From: an uncultured Oscillospiraceae bacterium
Lineage (GTDB): Bacteria > Bacillota > Clostridia > Oscillospirales > Oscillospiraceae
DNA: 64,000 bases
Assembly (NCBI GenBank): GCA_947632175.1
Contig: CANROC010000001.1
Location: 247,288 to 311,287, forward strand
Direction of reading: 5' to 3'
This document shows, piece by piece, positions 37,334 through 44,733 of this stretch. How positions within the stretch are numbered: position 1 is the stretch's first letter; the number at the start of each line of letters is the position of its first letter. The notes under the pieces were generated by a model. It was not told where the DNA came from, did not search any database, and saw only the letters and a list, made by a program, of their open reading frames with translations. Both the position numbers and the translations under genes were made by a program.

Positions 37334-38298
37334 TGGCTCTCCCCCTTCATGCGCCGGATGGCGGCGCGGGTCTTTTCGATCTCCTCCATGGTGATGGGGT
37401 CCTCCCGCCGGGCGGCGGGCTTCTTCTCCGGGACCCTGGCAAACTGCGGCGGGGCGTCCCCGGCCACGATCTCGTCCGGGGTGTGCAGGCCCTTGGCGTG
37501 CCAGGAGCGCAAAATGGAGTCCATATACCGCCAGGTGAGCCGCCCCGTCTTGAGGACCGTCCGGTCGTAGGCCAAGGCCACGGCCGGGGCCTTGAAGCCC
37601 ATCTCGGTCCAGGCGTTTATGTACTTGCGCTCCGTGGCCGACAGCGCCCGCCCGTAGATGTTCAGCACCGGCATGAGCTCCCGCTCCCCGGCTTTCAGGC
37701 CGCTCTGGCGGGTCACATACGCCTCCGCCGCCTCCCAGGAGAAGATGCCCTCCCGCTCCCAGACGTACGCCTCCCGCTCGATAAAGCGCATAGAGGGCGT
37801 CCGCCCCTCGCCGTAGCGGCGCTTATACTCCTCCCGGCAGTAGGTCACCAGCGCCATGATGACGTCCGCGGGCAGGCGCAGATAGCTGTAAATGTTCACA
37901 AGCGTCCGCAGGCCCTCGGAGGACAGCTGCGCGCCCAGGTCGTTCTGCACCGCCCGGACCAGCTCCCGAAACTCCCGGTCGGAGTCCATCAGCGCGTCCA
38001 TCTCCGCCACCGACATCGCCGGCGGCTCGGCGGGCCGCTCCAGGGGCTTTGCGGGCTTTACCGGGACGGCGTCCTCCGCCACCAGCCCCAGCCGCGTCAG
38101 CACCGCCATGGCGGCGTCCACCTGCTCCTCGGAGCGGTGGATGGAGGCGGCGGCGTCGCCGGGGTCAAAATGCCCGCCCCGGGAGAGGATGTAGAGGTAA
38201 AGCAGCGCCGCGTCCCCGCTGGCCGCCCCCAGAAGCCGCTCCACCGCCTCCTGGGTAAGGCTGACGGCGTTCCCCTCCGCCAGCACAAATCTCCCCAT
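37330..38298 (-). CDS. DnaD domain primosomal protein
   Basis: The 322-residue protein has an N-terminal winged-helix-like region (LTQEAVERLLGAASGDAALLYLYIL) and two DnaD-like C-terminal domains (LRTLVNIYSYLRLPADVIMALVTYC; NAWTEMGFKAPAVALAYDRTV, ending with YMDSILRSWHAKGLHT). DnaD/DnaB-type proteins remodel DNA during replication start or restart and recruit the loader, which is the next gene. A basic linker follows. Confidence 0.9.
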   Translation of the reverse strand: MGRFVLAEGNAVSLTQEAVERLLGAASGDAALLYLYILSRGGHFDPGDAAASIHRSEEQVDAAMAVLTRLGLVAEDAVPVKPAKPLERPAEPPAMSVAEMDALMDSDREFRELVRAVQNDLGAQLSSEGLRTLVNIYSYLRLPADVIMALVTYCREEYKRRYGEGRTPSMRFIEREAYVWEREGIFSWEAAEAYVTRQSGLKAGERELMPVLNIYGRALSATERKYINAWTEMGFKAPAVALAYDRTVLKTGRLTWRYMDSILRSWHAKGLHTPDEIVAGDAPPQFARVPEKKPAARREDPITMEEIEKTRAAIRRMKGESQ

Positions 38299-38338
38299 AC
38301 TCCGCCCCCCTCTCTCTCAAAAATCGCTGTTTCATTCT

Positions 38339-38367
38339 ATTATACCAAATCCGTCCACGAAAAACAA
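38339..38367 (-). promoter_or_regulatory. Promoter of dnaD-dnaI operon
   Basis: On the minus strand TTGTTT and TATAAT are 17 bases apart, about 35 bases before the first gene. Confidence 0.7.
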
Positions 38368-38384
38368 CCTGTTTCCCCAATCTT

Positions 38385-39190
38385 TCTCCCGCCCCAGCCG
38401 CCCCTCGTCCATTGACCCGTCCCGAACACCGCCGTACGGGCCGCCGCCCACGGCGGCCCTCACCTCCGATAACCGCCAATTCCCGATTCATCGGACCCAT
38501 TCCGTCCCGCCACGCGGCACGGGGCTTGACACATGGGTCCGCCCCTACATTTTCCAAATTACGTTCAGTCAACGCCGTACGGGCCGCTGCCCACAGCGGC
38601 CCACCGTTGCAGATTTCGGATTGCCCCCGATAAACGCCGTAGGGGTCGCCGTCCCCGGCGACCCGCGTTTCGATGACCTCCGATGTCGGTTGAATGGGAC
38701 AACTTTCCCCATTCCCCGTAGGGGCGGACCCATGTGTCCGCCCGGGACACGTGGCGGCGCGGGAACGGGTCCAATAAAACGGTACATGTCGGTCAACGGG
38801 GGCATGGGCCGCTGTGGGCAGCGGCCCGTACGGCGGTGATTGGAACGTGTCAATCATCGATAGGCGGGTCGCCGAGGACGGCGACCCCTACGGCGGTGAT
38901 TGGGACGTGTCAATGGACGAAAGGCGGGCCGCCAGGAGTGGCGGCCCCTACAAGGTGCGTTATCGAAACCGTTCCGATACCCCGCACCCGCCCCCGTCCC
39001 GGTGCCCCCTCCTCGTAGGAGGGGGGCAGGGGGGAAGCGAACGTTGGACATGAGAGCGGTTCCGCCAAACCGAATCCGCCCCAACACCGCCGTAGGGGCC
39101 GCCACTCCTGGCGGCCCGCGTCTCGATCCCCTACGGCGTCATGGATATGGGATACCCTCCCCCATCCCCTATGGGGTCGTCCCCTCGTCC
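38385..39190. repeat. Palindromic repeat mosaic (0.8 kb)
   Basis: Units of the same families as at 1-480 and 25165-26690 are packed here: GGGCCGCC...GGCGGCCC at 38440 and 38580, GTAGGGGTCGCCG...CGGCGACCC at 38640, GTAGGGGCGGACC...GTCCGCCC at 38718, GGGTCGCCGAGGACGGCGACCC at 38868, and CCCCCTCCTCGTAGGAGGGGG at 39003. Linker phrases such as GACGTGTCAAT repeat. No gene is supported. Confidence 0.85.
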
Positions 39191-39191
39191 C

Positions 39192-41972
39192 TCACTCCCC
39201 CATCGTATACTTCCTGAACACCTCCATCAAATCGTTCCTGTACCAATACTCCTCCAGATGCCCATCCTCACACTCGTAGGTCCGGTGGGTCAGGTCGTCC
39301 GAGCAGTAGATCGCCATCTCGTCCCCCTCGCCGCGGTAGACGTCGAAGATGCCGGCGTAACGCATCTCGCAGTAGCACCAGCCGATGCCCTTCTCCTCCA
39401 GCATGGCGATGAGGTCATTAAGATACACCGCCTGGACCGCGCCGATGTCGCTGCCGAAGCACCCCATCTCGTTGACCATGACGCCTACGCCATACTTCCG
39501 GGCGATATCCACGACCGGCTCCATATAGGCCTCGTAGATATCCTCCATGGTGTACATACGTCCGTCGGCGGAGCTCCAGCCGTTCTCGTCCACAACAAAA
39601 TGGCTCTCGCCGGTGAGATTCTGGAGCCTGTAATCGTTGGCCATGACGCCGCTTGACGTGCCGTCCTTGGTGAATTTAAAGCCGTTGTACCAGACCTTCT
39701 GATCGCCCGTTTTGAAGGTGAGCTTGGCGACGCCGGCGGGGATCTGGATGTCATACCCCTTCACAAAAGGCTCGGAGCCCCGGTCGGACTGAACTTCGTG
39801 CATGATGTACGTGGGGTCCAGCTCCTCTAAGAGCTCGCCGTCGGCCAGGACGTAGACCTGGGTGGGCCAGTCGGCCTCGGCAAAATAGACGGTCAGGGTC
39901 CCGCCGCCCAGGTCGCCCTCTACGGTGACCTCCCCGCCGCTCTCCACGCCGCTGGGGAACCAGGGAATGGGCCATTGGGGATCGTTGGGATAGACCGTAA
40001 ACTCGTCCCGGACGCAGATCTGGTCCGGGAAATAGGGGTGGATACCCAGGGCGATGCCGTGTCCGGCCATCAGCTCCAGCCACGCCAGTTGATCCTCGGG
40101 GGACCACATCGCGGCTGTGCTGTCAAAGACCAGCCTCTCCGGGTCGGCGGCCCAGATGGCGTCGGCGGCCCGGAAGAAATACTCCGCGTAAGCGTCAAAA
40201 TCCTCCTGGAAGCTGGGCATCCACTCGTTTATCAGCTCGAAGCTCAGATACCTGGAGGGAATCCCCGCGTAGCGCTTGGCCAACATCCCCCAGAGGGCTA
40301 CAAATTCCTCCCAGCTCTCCAGCGGCAGCTCGTCCAGGCGTTTTTCACCCACCCAGTTGCCGCCCCCGGAGTAGCCCGCGAAACCGTTGGGACTTAATTG
40401 CAGGTGGACGCCGTATTGGATGCACCAGGCCACAAGCCGGTCCAGATCCCGCAGCTGCTCCAGGTTCACCTGGTCGGTCTCCGCGTTTTTGTAGGGGAAC
40501 TTGAGTGTGTTCAGGTCGAAAAAGAGCTTGGTGAAATTGAGGCCGTTCTCCGCCAGGACCCGGACGTCGGATTCCTTGAAATGCCGGTAGCATCTCATCA
40601 CATTTTTACTGGTAGACATTCCCACGCCACGCCAGTCGCCGGGGACGCTTGTCCGCGTCGCCTCGGGAAGGTCGGAGGGCGCGGCCAGAAGCTCCGGCGT
40701 GATGATGGTCTCGTCATACGTCCCCGCGTCCGCAAAAGACACGTACTCCGCCGCGCCGATAAAAATGGCCTCGTCGCTCTCGGCCCACACGGTGGCCGCC
40801 CGAATGGCCTCCCGGCGCGTCACGTTCCGGCCGAAGCCGAAGGTCCAGGCGTCGTCGTGGGGGAAGATATAGGTCATGTCCACTAGGGAGAGGTGGGTTT
40901 GCCCAAATCTCCGCAAGGTAAACATGGGCTCCGACTCAGGCTCCCACCAGTTGGGGTCCCGGTAGTCTTCCAGGCCCTTGAACATGGGATATTCCATCCG
41001 GCAGCCCTCCCACCAGTCGAAAGACGGGTCCGGATCGATCATCCGGGCCACATTCTCCCAGCCCATCTCCAACCCTCCGTCCATATAGCCCAGGTCCTCA
41101 TCGATCCCCATGACGATATTGGCGGCAAGAAAAGCCGCCAGGGCCTCGTCCACCTGGACCGTCTCGTCGGAGGCAATGGCCTCGGCGGCGATATCCTGCC
41201 ACTCGTCCAGGCTCTCCGCGTTGTGCCAGGCGATGATGCTCCCGATGAGCTCACAGAACTCCGACATGGTGATGCTCCTGTCCTGGTTCTCCCAGAGCTC
41301 CTCCGGCACGTAGCCGTAGTCCCTGGCCCGCCCCACCGCGTCCGGCGTGAACATGGCCCTGGCCCGCCAGAGGAGATTCACCAGCTCCCCGCGCGTCATG
41401 ACCGCGTCCGGCGAAAATGCGCCGCCGCTTGCCACGATCCCCCGGGCCGCGGCCCAGCTGAGGGCAGGGAAAACCTCCGCGTCGGCGGGCACGTCGGAAA
41501 AGGCGGCCTCCGCCGATGTCTCGGGGCATCCGGCCCTGCGCCACAAAAGCGTCACCGCCGCGGCGCGGGTGCAGGCCGCCTCCGGGCTCCAGCCCTCCCA
41601 GGTCACATCCCGCTGCTCGGCCCACACAACGGCGTCAGCTCTCTGCTCCCGGTCCGGGTCGTCCGGGTCCCGGAGGATCCTCGTGGCCGGGGCCTGGAAC
41701 CCCGCGGCGCGCCAAATGAGCTCCACCGCCTCCTCCAGGGTGCAGCTCTCCTCCAGGCCGGACTCGTCCCCGACGATCTCATATCTCTCCGCCCAGGCAA
41801 GCGCCTCGGCCTCGACGGGGCTTTCCGGCAGGGGACTGCCCGTCTCCGCCGGGACGGCGGCGCTCCCGGAGGGCGCCGTCGTATTTTCCCCCGTCTCCGC
41901 CGGCCCGCAGGCGGTGAGGGCGAGGCTCAAAAGCATGGAAAGGGCGATACAAACGCCAATAAGCTTTTTCAT
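39192..41972 (-). CDS. SLH-containing lipoprotein with GH5-like glycosidase domain
   Basis: The 926-residue protein starts with a lipoprotein signal (lipobox LTAC, Cys22), a Thr/Ser/Pro linker, and SLH-like repeats from about 60 to 210 (CTLEEAVELIWRAAGF; FSDVPADAEVFPALSWAAARGIV; MTRGELVNLLWRARA). A poorly defined region follows, then a TIM-barrel domain resembling GH5 from about 420: DWRGVGMSTSKN, LSFELINEW (probable acid/base Glu near 580) and MVNEMGCFG (probable nucleophile near 832). Between these two lies a long insert with beta-sandwich character (GGEVTVEGDLGGGTLTVYF, AKLTFKTG). An internal start was preferred over a longer open frame because of the signal peptide and AGGAGG site. Confidence 0.85.
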   Translation of the reverse strand: MKKLIGVCIALSMLLSLALTACGPAETGENTTAPSGSAAVPAETGSPLPESPVEAEALAWAERYEIVGDESGLEESCTLEEAVELIWRAAGFQAPATRILRDPDDPDREQRADAVVWAEQRDVTWEGWSPEAACTRAAAVTLLWRRAGCPETSAEAAFSDVPADAEVFPALSWAAARGIVASGGAFSPDAVMTRGELVNLLWRARAMFTPDAVGRARDYGYVPEELWENQDRSITMSEFCELIGSIIAWHNAESLDEWQDIAAEAIASDETVQVDEALAAFLAANIVMGIDEDLGYMDGGLEMGWENVARMIDPDPSFDWWEGCRMEYPMFKGLEDYRDPNWWEPESEPMFTLRRFGQTHLSLVDMTYIFPHDDAWTFGFGRNVTRREAIRAATVWAESDEAIFIGAAEYVSFADAGTYDETIITPELLAAPSDLPEATRTSVPGDWRGVGMSTSKNVMRCYRHFKESDVRVLAENGLNFTKLFFDLNTLKFPYKNAETDQVNLEQLRDLDRLVAWCIQYGVHLQLSPNGFAGYSGGGNWVGEKRLDELPLESWEEFVALWGMLAKRYAGIPSRYLSFELINEWMPSFQEDFDAYAEYFFRAADAIWAADPERLVFDSTAAMWSPEDQLAWLELMAGHGIALGIHPYFPDQICVRDEFTVYPNDPQWPIPWFPSGVESGGEVTVEGDLGGGTLTVYFAEADWPTQVYVLADGELLEELDPTYIMHEVQSDRGSEPFVKGYDIQIPAGVAKLTFKTGDQKVWYNGFKFTKDGTSSGVMANDYRLQNLTGESHFVVDENGWSSADGRMYTMEDIYEAYMEPVVDIARKYGVGVMVNEMGCFGSDIGAVQAVYLNDLIAMLEEKGIGWCYCEMRYAGIFDVYRGEGDEMAIYCSDDLTHRTYECEDGHLEEYWYRNDLMEVFRKYTMGE

Positions 41973-41999
41973 GGGACACCTCCTATCAAATATACCTCT

Positions 42000-42028
42000 A
42001 CTATACAGGATTCTCCCCAAAAAAGCAA
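42000..42028 (-). promoter_or_regulatory. Promoter of SLH/GH5 lipoprotein gene
   Basis: On the minus strand TTGCTT and TATAGT are 17 bases apart, about 28 bases before the start. Confidence 0.65.
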
Positions 42029-42060
42029 TCCCCGGCGCTTCTTGGATTTCCCGGTTTTCC

Positions 42061-42088
42061 TTGACAAAATCGGGGTTTGTGGTAGAAT
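42061..42088 (+). promoter_or_regulatory. Promoter of tagA-like gene
   Basis: TTGACA and TAGAAT are 16 bases apart, about 40 bases before the start codon. Confidence 0.7.
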
Positions 42089-42128
42089 AATATAGTTTAT
42101 AAGTCTGTCTTACAAAGGAGGGCGCGGG

Positions 42129-42851
42129 ATGAGGACGGATGTGCTGGGCGTGGGCTTCGACCCCGTCGCCATGGACGAGGCGGTGGACCGGGCCATGGCC
42201 ATGCTGGACACCGACACGCCGGACTACGTGGTGACGCCCAACCCCGAGATCGTCATGACCTGCCGGGAGGACCCGGAGGCCAAAAAGGCCGTGGAGGCCG
42301 CGTCCCTCGTCCTGCCCGACGGCATCGGCGTCATCTACGGGGCGAAGATTTTGGGCCGGCCCCTGCCGGAGAAGGTCCCCGGCGCGGACTTTGCCCTGGC
42401 CATGTTCGCCCGGATGGCGAAGACCGGCCGGAGCGTCTACCTCCTGGGCGCGAAACCCGGCGTGGCGGAGGCGGCGGGGAAAAATCTCGCGGAGCGCTTC
42501 CCCGGCCTTGTGATTGCCGGGACGGCGGACGGGTATTTTCAGGACGACGGGCCGGTGATCGAGGCCGTGAATACCGCCGCGCCGGACATGCTCCTTGTGT
42601 GTCTCGGCGCGCCCAAGCAGGAAAAATGGATGTACCGCAACCGGGACAAGCTGAAGGTCCGCCTGATGGCGGGGCTGGGCGGGTCCCTGGACGTTTACGC
42701 CGGCGTGGTGGAGCGGGCCCCGGAGTCCTGGCAGAGGCTCAATCTGGAGTGGCTCTACCGCCTGAAGCAGGATCCCCGCCGGATCGGGCGGATGATGAAG
42801 CTCCCCCATTTCATGGTCTGCGTCGCCGGCCAGCGGATAAGGGGAAAATAA
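42129..42851 (+). CDS. WecG/TagA/CpsF family glycosyltransferase
   Basis: The 240-residue GT26 enzyme shows VVTPNPEIVMTCREDPE, ASLVLPDGIGVIYGAKILG, KTGRSVYLLGAKPGVAEAA, LGAPKQEKWMYRN and ERAPESWQRLNLEWLYRL. TagA of Bacillus adds N-acetylmannosamine to lipid-linked GlcNAc at the start of wall teichoic acid synthesis; the sugar here is inferred only from the family. It is preceded by its own promoter and AGGAGG, and starts a three-gene run with DJ-1 and 5-FTHF cyclo-ligase genes. Confidence 0.93.
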   Translation: MRTDVLGVGFDPVAMDEAVDRAMAMLDTDTPDYVVTPNPEIVMTCREDPEAKKAVEAASLVLPDGIGVIYGAKILGRPLPEKVPGADFALAMFARMAKTGRSVYLLGAKPGVAEAAGKNLAERFPGLVIAGTADGYFQDDGPVIEAVNTAAPDMLLVCLGAPKQEKWMYRNRDKLKVRLMAGLGGSLDVYAGVVERAPESWQRLNLEWLYRLKQDPRRIGRMMKLPHFMVCVAGQRIRGK

Positions 42852-42890
42852 AGGACGAAACCGATTTTTGACAGGAAAGGACCTGATCGT

Positions 42891-43445
42891 ATGGTATACA
42901 TTCTTCTGGCCGACGGCTTTGAGGAGGTGGAAGCCGTCACCCCCGCCGACGCCCTGCGCCGCGCTCGGGTGGACACCGCCCTCGTGGGCGTCACCGGCAT
43001 GACCGTCGCCTCCAGCCACGGACTTCGCGTCGCCGCCGACGCGGCCTTAGAGGACATCGACCCCGCCGCCTGCGAGGCGCTCATCGTCCCCGGGGGACTG
43101 CGGGGCGTGCAGAACATCAAGGCCTCCCGCCCCGCCATGGCCGCCGTCAAGGCCGCTTTCGACGCCGGGAAGCTCACCTGCGCCATCTGCGCCGGCCCCA
43201 CGGTCCTCAGTGAGCTGGGGCTTCTGGAGGGCAAGAGGGCCGTCTGCTACCCCGGCATGGAAAATGAGCTCACCGGCGCGGCGGTCCAGCTCGGCGCGGC
43301 TGTCGCCGAGGATGAAAAGCTCATCACCAGCCGCAGCGCCGGCACCGCCTGGGACTTCGCCCTGGCCATCGTGGCGGCCCTGCGGGGAAAAGCGGCGGCG
43401 GAGAAAGTCGCCCGTGACGTCCACTATGACCACTACAAAGGCTGA
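42891..43445 (+). CDS. DJ-1/PfpI family protein
   Basis: The 184-residue protein has the DJ-1 start VYILLADGFEEVEAVTPADALRRA and the nucleophile elbow with Cys in CAICAGPTVLSELGLLEG (about residue 102). Members act as glyoxalase/deglycase or stress proteins; the E17 and C102 pair is kept. Its last 20 bases overlap the cyclo-ligase gene. Confidence 0.92.
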   Translation: MVYILLADGFEEVEAVTPADALRRARVDTALVGVTGMTVASSHGLRVAADAALEDIDPAACEALIVPGGLRGVQNIKASRPAMAAVKAAFDAGKLTCAICAGPTVLSELGLLEGKRAVCYPGMENELTGAAVQLGAAVAEDEKLITSRSAGTAWDFALAIVAALRGKAAAEKVARDVHYDHYKG

Positions 43446-43977
43446 GCTGAGAGCGCGCCTCAAAGCGCGGGAGCGGGCCATGACGGAGGCGGAGAAGGCC
43501 GCCTCCGACGCCGCCCTCCGGGAGGCGTTTTTGGAGATGCCCGAGTACCGGGCGGCCCGGACGGTACTCCTCTACGTGGGCGCCGGCGCGGAGCCGGATA
43601 CCCGGCCCCTCATCGAAAACGCCCTGGCCGCCGGCAAGCGCGTGGCCCTGCCCTTTATCGCCGGCCCCGGCGTCATGGAGGCCCGGGCCGTCACGGACCT
43701 CGACCTCCTCGTCCCCGGCCCCTACGGCATCCCCGCGCCGGCGGAAAATAGCGGGCTTGTCCCCCCGGAGGCGTTGGACCTGGTCCTCGTCCCCGGCATG
43801 GCGTTCACCGGGGACGGCCACCGCCTCGGCCGCGGCGGCGGGTACTACGACCGGTACCTGCCCCAAACAAACGCCCTCACCGTGGCCCTGGCCCGGGATT
43901 TCCAGATAGTGGACCACATCCCCACCGACCCCCACGACATCCCCGTGGACGCCCTCATCGTGGACGGCGGCGAGTAA
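43426..43977 (+). CDS. 5-formyltetrahydrofolate cyclo-ligase
   Basis: The 183-residue enzyme returns 5-formyl-THF to the active folate pool. It shows KAELRARLKARERAM at the N-terminus and the C-terminal signature LVPGMAFTGDGHRLGRGGGYYDRYL. The ATG chosen overlaps the DJ-1 gene by 20 bases; its ribosome binding site is weak, so translational coupling is likely. A palindromic terminator follows. Confidence 0.92.
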   Translation: MTTTKAELRARLKARERAMTEAEKAASDAALREAFLEMPEYRAARTVLLYVGAGAEPDTRPLIENALAAGKRVALPFIAGPGVMEARAVTDLDLLVPGPYGIPAPAENSGLVPPEALDLVLVPGMAFTGDGHRLGRGGGYYDRYLPQTNALTVALARDFQIVDHIPTDPHDIPVDALIVDGGE

Positions 43978-43986
43978 CGCAATAAG

Positions 43987-44002
43987 GGCCCCCGCGGGGG
44001 CC
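43987..44002 (+). terminator. Hairpin after the folate gene
   Basis: GGCCCCCG and CGGGGGCC form a perfect 16-base palindrome immediately after the stop. It lacks a T-tract, so termination is likely but not certain. Confidence 0.5.
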
Positions 44003-44008
44003 CGGGCG

Positions 44009-44486
44009 GGGTCCCCGCGCGGTCAACGACCGCGTGGGGAGAGGAGGAGCGAACACCGCGCCTGAGCCGTGCGGCGGGCGCCGTAGGCGTCTGCCGCGCG
44101 GCGAGGTTAAGCGTGTTCCGCGACCCTCGGGGTCCTCGCGCGGTCAACGACCGCGCGGGGGGAGGAGGAGCGAACACCGCGCCTGAGCCGTGCGGCGGGC
44201 GCCGTAGGCGTCTGCCGCGCGGCGAGGTTAAGCGTGTTCCGCGACCCTCGGGGTCCTCGCGCGGTCAACGACCGCGTGGGGGGAGGAGGAGCGAACACCG
44301 CGCCTGAGCCGTGCGGCGGGCGCCGTAGTCGTCTGCCGCGCGGCGAGGTTAAGCGTGTTCCGCGCCCCTCGGGGTCCCCGCGCGGTCAACGACCGCGCGG
44401 GGGGAGGAGGAGCGAACACCGCGCCTGAGCCGTGCGGCGGGCGCCGTAGTCGTCTGCCGCGCGGCGAGGTTAAGCGTGTTCCGCGA
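44009..44486. repeat. Tandem array of four 121-bp units
   Basis: About 3.95 copies of a 121-base unit follow each other with only a few differences. Each unit holds a GCGCGGTC-AAC-GACCGCGC hairpin, a CGAACAC...GTGTTCCG pairing that encloses a CCGCGC/GTGCGG stem with a CTGAGCC loop and a CGGGCGCC/GGCGTCTG stem, and a GACCC/GGGTC hairpin. Because 121 is not a multiple of three, a frame cannot run through the array. It begins after the folate gene and ends next to the miniprotein stop codon, so a transcript of that gene would run into it. Confidence 0.9.
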
Positions 44487-44491
44487 CGACG

Positions 44492-44617
44492 TTAGCAGCC
44501 GCAGCCGCAGCCGTTGTCGTTGCCGCAGCCGTTGCCGTTGCCGTTGCCGCAGCAGCAGCACAGGACGATGATGATGAGGATGATCCAGATGCAGGAATTG
44601 TTACCGCCAAAGCACAT
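44492..44617 (-). CDS. 41-residue Cys/Gly/Asn-rich membrane miniprotein
   Basis: The short frame starts MCFGGNNSC, continues with a single hydrophobic helix (IWIILIIIVLCCCC) and ends in a GNGNGNGCGNDNGCGCGC tail; nine cysteines are present. GGAG lies seven bases before the ATG, which supports this start over an upstream in-frame ATG. The pattern of Gly/Asn flank plus one helix recalls small sporulation-linked or envelope peptides such as the YjcZ type, but the Cys run is different and I cannot name the family. It is directly downstream of the tandem array in reverse orientation. Confidence 0.65.
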   Translation of the reverse strand: MCFGGNNSCIWIILIIIVLCCCCGNGNGNGCGNDNGCGCGC

Positions 44618-44733
44618 AGGTTGACTCCATTCCGCCGGTTTGCCGGCTGACTTGATCCGTGTCCGCCGTGGGCGGACCGGCGATGACGTTGTCATCTGCG
44701 TCATACTATGCCCCTCAAAGCAAGGAGGTTCTT

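Noticed and set aside
39192..43019. 1275-residue form of the SLH/GH5 protein
   Set aside because: The extension runs antisense to the tagA-like gene; a signal peptide, lipobox and AGGAGG mark the start at 41972.
44107..44428. Small Arg/Pro-rich proteins of 63-64 residues in the tandem units
   Set aside because: They recur only because the DNA repeats; the unit length shifts the frame, there are no ribosome binding sites and the composition is that of GC-rich chance frames.
44009..44486. CRISPR array
   Set aside because: The units are 121 bases and nearly identical throughout, with no short repeats alternating with unique spacers, and no cas genes are near.
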